NCBI GenBank assembly: GCA_002405565.1
Contig: DHMB01000026.1
Location: 3,103 to 8,803, forward strand
From: Clostridiales bacterium UBA4653
Lineage (GTDB): Bacteria > Bacillota > Clostridia > Oscillospirales > CAG-272
Direction: 5' to 3'
DNA: 5,701 bases
Positions within the stretch are counted from its first letter, which is position 1; every line of letters begins with the position of its first letter. Both the position numbers and the translations under genes were made by a program. The notes beneath the pieces were generated by a model that searched no databases, was not told the DNA's origin, and saw nothing but the letters and a program-made list of their open reading frames with translations. Below, piece after piece: positions 1 through 5,701 of this stretch.

Positions 1-2874
1 AACACCGCAAAAGTAATATCCGAAAAAAGGGAATATCCGTCAGGCGCTCTGCGCTACGTGCGCGAAGGCGCGGCAAACGGCGAATGGAGCATTTACGCTT
101 CGTCCGTAAATTGCGGGAAAAAGCCCGAAAGCGCCGAGCTCTATATCTTCGGCGCGGAATATTTCAGAATATATATCGGGGGAAAATTCTGCACGGAATA
201 TTCAATCCGCTCGTATATTTTCCGCCGCGCATATGAGGTGCTTGATGTTACTGATTACCTCTCCGAGGGGGAAAACGATATAACCGTCATTGCGTGCGAA
301 ACGGGCGAGGAAAAACGCTCCGGTTTTTCGCTTGAGCTTTCCGTCGACGGAGAATTTGCGCCGCTTTCGTGGCGTGCGAGAGCATATAAGGCGGTAATTC
401 CTCCGATGACGTATACGCTTTCAAATTATATCGAGCATTTCGACGCTTCGCTTGATGACGCGCTTTCTCCGTCTGCCGATGTTGTCTGGCACGGCGTCAG
501 GACGGCGGAAGCGGTTTCCGAGCCGTTTACGGAGCTTGTCCAGAGCAGGCAGAAGGCGCAGACGAGAACTGTTTACAGTCCGCGCGACGTCGTAACGGCG
601 GAAGCCTTCTCCGATGAAAAGGGCTATGAGACCGACCTCTGCGGCGACGGTAATTATTGCATTTTTGCAAGCAACATCACCTGCGCCGGAGACTGTAACG
701 TCAGAGTCCGCGCAATCGGCACGATGGGCATTTGCATAGACGGGGGCGAGATAAAAACGGACGAAGAAATTCTTCTTTCCGCCGGAACGCATTTTATAAC
801 CGTGCTTTCTCAGTGGACAGCTTCTGTTCGCATATGCGGCGAGGGCTTTGAAATTGCGTCGCCTATCGGCGGAAAATGGGCGCTTTGCAGAGTTGCAAAG
901 GCAAAAAGCGGCATGGTTTATCCATGGAATGAGCCGAAAAAGGAAAATATCGTGCCCGATGAGGCGCTTAAAATACTTCATACAAAGGATTTTGAAAGTC
1001 TGCCGGATACGAGAATAGTTGCAAATACGGCGCCGTTTTCGCTTCTCAGCAGGATAAAAATGAGAAAATATATATCCGTTTCGGACGGCTTCTGCGACGA
1101 AAAGCTCGCGACGGCTTCTCCCCGCGAGGAGATTACGGAGCCGCGCGGGATTACAAATCCGGACGGAGCGCATTCCGGCGGAGCAACGGTCATCTCGCCT
1201 TCGTCCTTCGGCGCGGAGCTCATCCTTGATTACGGAACGGAAAGAGTCGGGCTTGTGGGTCTTGACGTAATTGCGCCGCAGGGAACGGAAATCGAATTTA
1301 TGACGTTTGAAATGATAACGGAGAGCGGCATCCGCTATATGGGGCCGGGCTCGTGCGGAAGCGTCAGGTGTAATGACGGCAGAACCCGTTTCCTTTCAAA
1401 CAAAAAGAGGGGCTTTCGTTATCTCGCTCTGTATTTCCCGCCGTGCGAAAGCGAGATAAAGCTGTATTCCGCGGATATGCTTGAAACACGTTATCCGGCG
1501 GAGACAGCCGGCGACTTTGTCTCCGACGACAAGCGCCTCTGTGATATTTATAAAATTTCCGTCGATACGGCAAAAAGCTGTATGATGGATTCGTATGTCG
1601 ACTGCCCCGGTTGCGAGCAGAACGTATGGGTCGGAGACGCCGCGGTTACGTCGGAGGTCAATATGACGTGCTTTGGCGAGCGTGAGTTCGACGAAAGATA
1701 TCTTGATATGATAGGCGATTCGACGGATGACGGCGTTCGCCGCATTTACAGGACGAACAACCCCCGCTTCCTTGCAAAGAAAAACATAGTCTGCGCTTGC
1801 TTTCCGACGTTCCCAGAGGGCGGAATACCGATATGGTCGCTCTCCTGGGCAGAGCAGGTGGTCAGCCATTTTATGCACTTCGGAGAGGGCGAAAATACGG
1901 AGAAAAACCTGCGCGACCTTGACGAGTGCTTCAATCGTTTCTTCATTCAGACAAACGACAGAGGACTTTTGTCGATAGACGGCGCATGGAACCTGATAGA
2001 ATGGGCGGACAACGACCTTATGCCTTGCGGCGAGGTTACGGCAAACAATATGATGCTTTCCGGTGCGCTTGCGTCGGCGGCGAAGATGTATGAGCTCTGC
2101 GGTAACGCTGAAAAGGCGGAGTTTTATAGAGAGAAAAGCCGCGCTTATCGTGACGCCGTGAACGCTTACTGCTGGGACGAGAGCGAGCACGCCTACGTTG
2201 ACACCGTGCGCGACGAATATGCGTACAAGGAGTACGTCCGTTTCTGCACGGAAAAAGGCAGAAAAATACTTTCTTTTGACGACTATATGTCGCTTTCGAG
2301 GGTCAGCGCACAGACAAACACTTTTGCTTTGCTTTATGATTGCGCAGACGGCGATCGCGCGGAATACTGCAAGGAGATACTGCTCGAATCCGTAAAGGAC
2401 GGAAACTATGTTTCAGGTTCTCCTTCAAGCGTCATTCCGAACCAACCGAAAAAGCGCGTAGGCATCGGCACGCCGTTCTTCCTTTATTATACTCTCCGTA
2501 CGCTTTATAAGCTGGGTTATTATGACGTTGCGCTCGGCGTTATCCGTCGCGATTGGGGAGCAATGATCGATGACGGGCTCAAAAACTGCGTTGAGGCATT
2601 CCGTATGAAAAACGGCGAATGGGGCAGAAGCGCGGCACACGCATGGAGCGCGTCACCCGCCGTATTCATAACGGAAGAGGTGCTCGGAATAAAGCCTGCA
2701 AAGCCGGGATATACGGAGTTTACCGTTGCGCCGCACGCCTGCGGTATCACAAAGGCATACGGCTATGTTCCGACGCCATACGGCAATATTCAGATAAAAT
2801 GGACTGTCGACGAAAACGGAGAAACGGACATCGTCTGTCACGCTCCTGCGGAATGTAAAAGGGTTGAAAAATAA
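1..2874 (+). CDS. GH78-type alpha-L-rhamnosidase, 5' end outside window
   Basis: Likely hydrolyses terminal alpha-L-rhamnose (or a similar sugar) from glycans or glycosides. The frame is open from base 1 to the TAA at 2872-2874 (957 residues seen), so the true start lies upstream; the GTG at 58 has no Shine-Dalgarno. Domain order fits bacterial rhamnosidases. A beta-sandwich N-domain (about 85-330) carries the DVTDYLSEGEND signature at 244-279. Further beta domains follow, including LDYGTERVGLVGL near 1230. An alpha/alpha barrel spans about 1490-2660, and a C-terminal beta domain begins at LGIKPAKPGY near 2685. The catalytic-loop motif DCPGCEQNVWVGDA (1600-1641) supplies Asp 1600-1602, the presumed acid Glu 1615-1617 and Asp 1636-1638. 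A second acidic residue, Glu 2593-2595 in NCVEAF, sits where the family's general base is expected, followed by HAWSASP at 2638-2658. No signal peptide can be judged because the N-terminus is missing. GH78 fold is well supported; exact substrate is not. Confidence 0.88.
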   Translation, partial: NTAKVISEKREYPSGALRYVREGAANGEWSIYASSVNCGKKPESAELYIFGAEYFRIYIGGKFCTEYSIRSYIFRRAYEVLDVTDYLSEGENDITVIACETGEEKRSGFSLELSVDGEFAPLSWRARAYKAVIPPMTYTLSNYIEHFDASLDDALSPSADVVWHGVRTAEAVSEPFTELVQSRQKAQTRTVYSPRDVVTAEAFSDEKGYETDLCGDGNYCIFASNITCAGDCNVRVRAIGTMGICIDGGEIKTDEEILLSAGTHFITVLSQWTASVRICGEGFEIASPIGGKWALCRVAKAKSGMVYPWNEPKKENIVPDEALKILHTKDFESLPDTRIVANTAPFSLLSRIKMRKYISVSDGFCDEKLATASPREEITEPRGITNPDGAHSGGATVISPSSFGAELILDYGTERVGLVGLDVIAPQGTEIEFMTFEMITESGIRYMGPGSCGSVRCNDGRTRFLSNKKRGFRYLALYFPPCESEIKLYSADMLETRYPAETAGDFVSDDKRLCDIYKISVDTAKSCMMDSYVDCPGCEQNVWVGDAAVTSEVNMTCFGEREFDERYLDMIGDSTDDGVRRIYRTNNPRFLAKKNIVCACFPTFPEGGIPIWSLSWAEQVVSHFMHFGEGENTEKNLRDLDECFNRFFIQTNDRGLLSIDGAWNLIEWADNDLMPCGEVTANNMMLSGALASAAKMYELCGNAEKAEFYREKSRAYRDAVNAYCWDESEHAYVDTVRDEYAYKEYVRFCTEKGRKILSFDDYMSLSRVSAQTNTFALLYDCADGDRAEYCKEILLESVKDGNYVSGSPSSVIPNQPKKRVGIGTPFFLYYTLRTLYKLGYYDVALGVIRRDWGAMIDDGLKNCVEAFRMKNGEWGRSAAHAWSASPAVFITEEVLGIKPAKPGYTEFTVAPHACGITKAYGYVPTPYGNIQIKWTVDENGETDIVCHAPAECKRVEK

Positions 2875-2878
2875 AATA

Positions 2879-2913
2879 AAAAAGCTCTTCGGCATAGCGC
2901 CGAAGAGCTTTTT
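2879..2913. terminator. bidirectional rho-independent terminator between convergent genes
   Basis: A perfect 15-bp inverted repeat (2879-2893 with 2899-2913, GC-rich core CTCTTCGGC) encloses the 5-nt loop ATAGC. On the plus strand the hairpin ends in TTTTT and continues GTTT; on the minus strand it ends in TTTTTT and continues ATTTTATTTTT. It starts 4 bases after the rhamnosidase stop and lies 3 bases beyond the stop of the minus-strand isomerase gene, so one element can end both transcripts. Confidence 0.93.
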
Positions 2914-2916
2914 GTT

Positions 2917-3855
2917 TCAATGAAATTCCGGTATTTTTCCGCTTATTCTGTCGTCAAAGTATCTGCCGACTTCATAAATGAGGTGCAGGGCGGGAATCAT
3001 CAGTTCCTGAGGCTTGAAAAGCTCGATTACCATATTTGCCGTCTCAAAGCTGAGGGCGCCGTTGTAGCCACAGTCCTTTACGCCCTTTATAAATCTTTCC
3101 CAACCGACAACGCCGATATAGGGGCAGACGTGCGAATCCTGCGTATAGCTTACGTCGTGAATATGGAAGGTTACGAGTCTGTCTCCGAGCTGTTCCATAG
3201 CAAACGCCGGATCGAGACCGAGAAGGTTGAGATGGCCTGTGTCAAGGCAGAAGCCAAAGAGCTTTTCACCCGCGATCTCGTTGAGCTTGTCGATATAAAC
3301 GCAGGCTTCGGGGATGTCTGTGCAGATTGCGGAATAGATTTTTTTCGTTATCCAGTCCTGTCCCCACATGTTTTCAAGGCAACAGGTGACGCCGTGTTTT
3401 TTCAGGCTGGGGATGAGGGCTTCGTACATCTCCATCGACCACTCCCATTCCTCGCTGCGCTTTGAGGGGTATCGTGCGCTGCCGTTGAAGGCGGGGTGAA
3501 CGACGAGTATTTTGCAACCGGCTCTTCCGCACATCTCGACAGATACCTTGAGCGCTTCAAGAATTGCCTTGTTTGCTTCGGGCTTGTCTTTTATATATGA
3601 GGGGAACGGCGCGTGGCACTGATGAATCTCGATTCCGTGCTTTTTGCTTGAAGCAATCATATCTTCGATAAACGCTTCCTTTTTGGCTTCGTCTGTGAAG
3701 ATGTCGGGAATCTTGCATTCAATCATATCATTATAGGTGCAGTAGCAATCGAAGTTGAAATCGACGCCGTCAAAGCCCGCTGCTTTGATTATTTCAAAGC
3801 CTTTGTCAATGCCGTATCTCGGCACCATGGGGTTTGTCTGAACACAGATTTTCAT
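2917..3855 (-). CDS. sugar phosphate isomerase/epimerase-like TIM-barrel protein
   Basis: A 312-residue protein of the xylose-isomerase-like TIM-barrel superfamily (AP endonuclease 2 fold). Members isomerise or epimerise sugars, inositols or their derivatives using a divalent metal. The first strand MKICVQTNPM and the GFDGVDFNFD segment (28-36) mark the barrel start. Candidate metal or active-site residues fall in the usual places: H81 (CHAP), H120 (VVHP), E161 (CLENMWG), D205 and H208 (CLDTGHLN), H231/H233 (HIHD) and E271 (SFETA). It has about 14 cysteines, many for its size, as often seen in strict anaerobes. There is no signal peptide or membrane segment, so it is cytosolic. The ATG is fixed by a strong SD within the 18-base gap after the dehydrogenase stop, so the two are co-transcribed. 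It is shorter than, and unlike, RhaA-type L-rhamnose isomerase. The fold is secure; substrate and exact reaction cannot be read from the sequence. Confidence 0.85.
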   Translation of the reverse strand: MKICVQTNPMVPRYGIDKGFEIIKAAGFDGVDFNFDCYCTYNDMIECKIPDIFTDEAKKEAFIEDMIASSKKHGIEIHQCHAPFPSYIKDKPEANKAILEALKVSVEMCGRAGCKILVVHPAFNGSARYPSKRSEEWEWSMEMYEALIPSLKKHGVTCCLENMWGQDWITKKIYSAICTDIPEACVYIDKLNEIAGEKLFGFCLDTGHLNLLGLDPAFAMEQLGDRLVTFHIHDVSYTQDSHVCPYIGVVGWERFIKGVKDCGYNGALSFETANMVIELFKPQELMIPALHLIYEVGRYFDDRISGKIPEFH

Positions 3856-3860
3856 TTTTT

Positions 3861-3868
3861 CTCTCCTT
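3861..3868 (-). promoter_or_regulatory. ribosome binding site of the TIM-barrel gene
   Basis: Read on the minus strand, AAGGAGAG lies 5 bases before the ATG at 3855-3853. It occupies nearly half of the 18-base gap between the two operon genes and fixes the start of the downstream gene. No promoter or terminator fits in this gap. Confidence 0.85.
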
Positions 3869-3873
3869 ATGAC

Positions 3874-5220
3874 TTATTTTTTGATGGGGAAGAGCTTGTC
3901 GCAGACTTCGTCAAGCTCGCCGAGATCCCAGAGAAGTCTTGAGCCGATGTATTTGTCTCTTATGTCCTTTGTGATGAGGAAGGCGTTTCTTTCCGCCTCT
4001 TTTGTTACGTTTATTTCTTCGACGGTTGTCGGCGCGCCGGCAATCTTCAGCATCGCTGTTACGGCTTCGGAGGAGGGAAGAGTATCTATAACGGCGAGAA
4101 TTTCATCCCATTTTTCGATTATAACGTCAAGACGCTTTGCATGCGCTTCGACATCATATTTATGCTCCTTTGCCTCGTTTGCAACCATTGCGTCGGCACC
4201 CTTGCCGAGGTTTGCATAAAGGAATTTCTTCCATTCTTCATAATTGAAATTCTTTGCGTACGCAAGGGCTTTTTCTTTGTTCGGCTTGATTTTCTTTATC
4301 TCCTCGTAAACGCGGAGAGAGTTTATCGTGCCTATGCCGCACTGAATTCCGTGAAAATCAAACGGAGTGCCGAATTCAACGCCGCGCATATCCCAGACGT
4401 GAGAGAAGTAATGCTCCATTCCCGAAACGGGGCGTGAAACGAGTGCATAATTTGCGGCGATACCGGAAAGAACCATACCCTCCATTATGGAGCTTATCGC
4501 TTCTTTGCCGCGGCTCTGAACTCCGCCTATGTTCTTTACAACCTTGTCAAGCGCTTCGATTATAAGCCCTGCAATTTCGTCGCAATAATATTCGCCGTTG
4601 ATTATATGAGAAATGCGCCATTCGCATATGCTTATATACTTTGCAATCATATCGCCTATGCCGGACTGGATCATTCTCATCGGCGCTTTGCAGAGCACGT
4701 CGAGATCGCCTATTACAACATCGGGGCAGTGACTGTCAACCGAGACCTTCAGATTGTCTCTGATGACGGACGAGGTTCCCGAGCCGTAGCCGTCCATAGA
4801 GGGCGCCGTGCCGACGATAATCGACGGGATGTGCGCCGTCTCGGCAATGATCTTGCCGATGTCGTTTATAACGCCGCTGCCTATGCATACGAGAAGATTG
4901 CAGGATGCGTCATAATGCAGGAGAACCGAGCCGACGGCGTGCTCGTCCGGCTCTATGCGCTCTTTGCCCATAACATAAAGCGAATAGGGATGTCCGCTCT
5001 TCTTTATTTCGGCGATGACCTGCTCGCCTGCCGCTTCATATGTGTTTCCGTCCGCAAGGACAAAAGCCTTTTTGCAACCGTATTTTTCGAGCATTGCGGG
5101 AATGTTTGATATCGCGCCCGAAGAGATAAATACGTCTTTTATTTTCGCATCGTGATGGCGACCGCATTTGCAGTCAAAGCTGCCGCGCTCAAGAAGCTCT
5201 GTTATTCTTTGCTTTTCCAT
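3874..5220 (-). CDS. sn-glycerol-1-phosphate dehydrogenase family (AraM/EgsA-like)
   Basis: A 448-residue member of the metal-dependent (iron-type) alcohol dehydrogenase superfamily, G1PDH branch. That branch reduces dihydroxyacetone phosphate to sn-glycerol-1-phosphate with NAD(P)H. Visible marks: an N-terminal CKCGRHH cluster (17-23), the nucleotide-binding loop GSGVINDIGK (114-123), TAPSMDGYGS (138-147), and GIGDMIAKY with D190. SRPVSGMEHYFSH follows with H270 and H274, then FHGIQCGIG with H290. D190, H270 and H290 are the expected metal ligands (Zn or Ni in characterised relatives), with the family's spacing of about 80 and 20 residues. Roughly 80 C-terminal residues form a helical tail, as in bacterial AraM proteins. 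It is the first gene of the operon: strong SD, a sigma-A promoter just upstream, and the TIM-barrel gene 18 bases downstream. B. subtilis AraM sits in the arabinose operon, so a sugar-linked role is plausible. No prenyl-transferase (PcrB-like) gene is nearby, so a lipid role is unsupported here. Family assignment is strong; physiological substrate is uncertain. Confidence 0.88.
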   Translation of the reverse strand: MEKQRITELLERGSFDCKCGRHHDAKIKDVFISSGAISNIPAMLEKYGCKKAFVLADGNTYEAAGEQVIAEIKKSGHPYSLYVMGKERIEPDEHAVGSVLLHYDASCNLLVCIGSGVINDIGKIIAETAHIPSIIVGTAPSMDGYGSGTSSVIRDNLKVSVDSHCPDVVIGDLDVLCKAPMRMIQSGIGDMIAKYISICEWRISHIINGEYYCDEIAGLIIEALDKVVKNIGGVQSRGKEAISSIMEGMVLSGIAANYALVSRPVSGMEHYFSHVWDMRGVEFGTPFDFHGIQCGIGTINSLRVYEEIKKIKPNKEKALAYAKNFNYEEWKKFLYANLGKGADAMVANEAKEHKYDVEAHAKRLDVIIEKWDEILAVIDTLPSSEAVTAMLKIAGAPTTVEEINVTKEAERNAFLITKDIRDKYIGSRLLWDLGELDEVCDKLFPIKK

Positions 5221-5227
5221 TTTCGTT

Positions 5228-5233
5228 TCCTCC
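5228..5233 (-). promoter_or_regulatory. ribosome binding site of the G1PDH-like gene
   Basis: GGAGGA on the minus strand, with the GGAGG core ending 8 bases before the ATG at 5220-5218. It supports that ATG as the start; the short A-rich spacer contains no competing start codon. Confidence 0.85.
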
Positions 5234-5253
5234 GTGGATTTTATATTCGCCTT

Positions 5254-5282
5254 ATTATATTACAGATGAAAGATTTTTTCAA
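5254..5282 (-). promoter_or_regulatory. sigma-A type promoter of the two-gene operon
   Basis: On the minus strand, TTGAAA (-35, 5282-5277) and a perfect TATAAT (-10, 5259-5254) are separated by exactly 17 bases. Transcription would begin near 5247, giving a leader of about 27 bases that just holds the SD, too short for a riboswitch. It is the only good promoter in the 5221-5347 gap and points into the dehydrogenase gene. Confidence 0.85.
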
Positions 5283-5284
5283 TA

Positions 5285-5301
5285 TGTTTGTGTAAACAAA
5301 T
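5285..5301. promoter_or_regulatory. palindrome beside the -35, possible operator
   Basis: Two overlapping dyads share this stretch. TGTTT-GTGT-AAACA (5285-5298) has perfect 5-bp arms. GTTTGT-GTAA-ACAAAT (5286-5301) matches at 5 of 6 arm positions. It ends 2 bases upstream of the -35, a usual place for a regulator to bind. From memory, the second register resembles the ATTTGT…ACAAAT half-sites of B. subtilis AraR boxes. That is a resemblance only; no regulator gene is in the window. Confidence 0.45.
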
Positions 5302-5331
5302 ATAAAAAAGGCTCCCGGAAAGGGAGCCTTT
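5302..5331 (-). terminator. rho-independent terminator of the GAPDH gene
   Basis: A 10-bp perfect stem (5331-5322 with 5316-5307, core GGCTCCC/GGGAGCC) with a 5-base loop. On the minus strand it is followed by TTTTTTATATTT. It lies 16 bases after the GAPDH stop and just before the operon's possible operator, so it should separate GAPDH from the downstream operon. Confidence 0.9.
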
Positions 5332-5347
5332 CGTTTCGCTTGGCTAC

Positions 5348-5701
5348 TTAGTTGAGTTCTGCGAAATACTTGATTGTACGAACCATCTGGCTTGTATAGG
5401 AGTTTTCGTTGTCGTACCAAGAAACTACCTGAACCTGATATGTGTCGTCGTCAATCTTTGAAACCATTGTCTGAGTTGCATCGAAGAGAGAACCGAATCT
5501 CATACCGATAACATCGGAAGAAACGATGGGGTCTTCGTTGTAACCGAAGGAAGCGGAAGAAGCAGCCTTCATAGCGGCGTTGATGCCTTCCTTTGTTACG
5601 TCCTTACCCTTGACAACAGCTGTGAGGATTGTTGTGGAGCCTGTCGGAACGGGAACTCTCTGTGCAGAGCCGATGAGCTTGCCGTTGAGCTCGGGGATAA
5701 C
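5348..5701 (-). CDS. gap: glyceraldehyde-3-phosphate dehydrogenase, C-terminal part
   Basis: Phosphorylating GAPDH of glycolysis: oxidises glyceraldehyde-3-phosphate with NAD+ and phosphate to 1,3-bisphosphoglycerate in the cytosol, as a tetramer. The window holds the last 117 codons, about a third of a usual 335-340-residue protein; the frame stays open to base 5701 and the start lies beyond it. Clear marks: PELNGKLIGSAQRVPVPTGS from 5695 downwards (its Arg helps bind phosphate in the family), EGINAAMKAAS, SSDVIGMRFGSLFDATQT, and the near-C-terminal SWYDNENSYTSQMVRT around 5375-5422, whose Asn/Tyr lie near the nicotinamide. The ENSYTSQMVRTIKYF ending is typical of a clostridial/protist-like GAPDH group. 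The catalytic Cys region (SCTTN) is outside the window. The ATG at 5572 is an internal Met, not a start. It has its own terminator downstream. Very secure identification. Confidence 0.97.
   Translation of the reverse strand, partial: VIPELNGKLIGSAQRVPVPTGSTTILTAVVKGKDVTKEGINAAMKAASSASFGYNEDPIVSSDVIGMRFGSLFDATQTMVSKIDDDTYQVQVVSWYDNENSYTSQMVRTIKYFAELN

Noticed and set aside
421..1173. 250-codon open frame on the minus strand
   Set aside because: Antisense to conserved rhamnosidase sequence; very Arg-rich protein with no family resemblance.
1396..2190. 264-codon open frame on the minus strand
   Set aside because: It lies wholly inside the rhamnosidase catalytic barrel, has no SD or recognisable domain, and its composition (Arg/Val-rich) is what antisense of a GC-third-position gene gives.
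2920..3465. 181-codon plus-strand frame starting just after the bidirectional terminator
   Set aside because: Antisense to the TIM-barrel gene, which carries clear active-site motifs. The ATG follows the terminator T-run with no SD.
4606..5109. 167-codon plus-strand frame
   Set aside because: Antisense to the nucleotide-binding and metal-binding parts of the dehydrogenase; no start signal.
3874..5220. Lactaldehyde reductase (FucO) as identity of the dehydrogenase, which would fit rhamnose catabolism
   Set aside because: The SGMEHYFSH, GDMIAKY and SMDGYGS motifs and the length of 448 belong to the G1PDH/AraM branch, not to FucO-type enzymes.
3874..5220. An archaeal-type ether lipid pathway
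   Set aside because: Only the dehydrogenase is present; no geranylgeranyl- or heptaprenylglyceryl phosphate synthase gene lies in the window.
5221..5253. Riboswitch or attenuator before the operon
   Set aside because: The predicted leader is only about 27 bases and shows no hairpin beyond the SD region.
5348..5572. A separate 74-residue small protein
   Set aside because: The frame is continuous with GAPDH sequence up to the window edge; the Met is internal to EGINAAMKAAS.

Overview
The window looks like chromosomal DNA from an anaerobic member of the Clostridia (Bacillota), probably an uncultured gut-type lineage. The evidence is a GAPDH C-terminus of the clostridial/protist type (…WYDNENSY…), strong AGGAG-type ribosome binding sites, a textbook sigma-A promoter, cysteine-rich proteins, and a plant-glycan glycosidase next to small sugar-metabolism genes. 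The taxonomic placement is inferred from motif memory, not from a search.

Layout, left to right. (1) Positions 1-2874, plus strand: most of a GH78-type alpha-L-rhamnosidase, cut by the left window edge. (2) Positions 2875-2916: a short convergent gap holding a perfect 15-bp hairpin with T-runs on both sides, a bidirectional terminator. (3) Positions 2917-5220, minus strand: a two-gene operon, transcribed right to left. Its first gene encodes a sn-glycerol-1-phosphate dehydrogenase (AraM/EgsA) family protein. Eighteen bases later comes a xylose-isomerase-like TIM-barrel sugar isomerase/epimerase. (4) Positions 5221-5347: a compact control region with the operon's SD, a TTGAAA-N17-TATAAT promoter, a palindrome just upstream of the -35, and the terminator of the next gene. 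(5) Positions 5348-5701, minus strand: the last 117 codons of glyceraldehyde-3-phosphate dehydrogenase, running off the right edge.

How the parts may fit. The rhamnosidase would release L-rhamnose or a related sugar from glycans or glycosides. The two minus-strand genes have the families expected of a small sugar or polyol-phosphate conversion module, and the G1PDH family acts on dihydroxyacetone phosphate, a triose phosphate that rhamnose breakdown also yields. GAPDH is housekeeping glycolysis and has its own terminator, so it is probably only a neighbour. No mobile element, RNA gene, CRISPR array or clearly new multi-gene system is visible. The least explained part is the dehydrogenase/TIM-barrel pair with its own promoter and possible operator.
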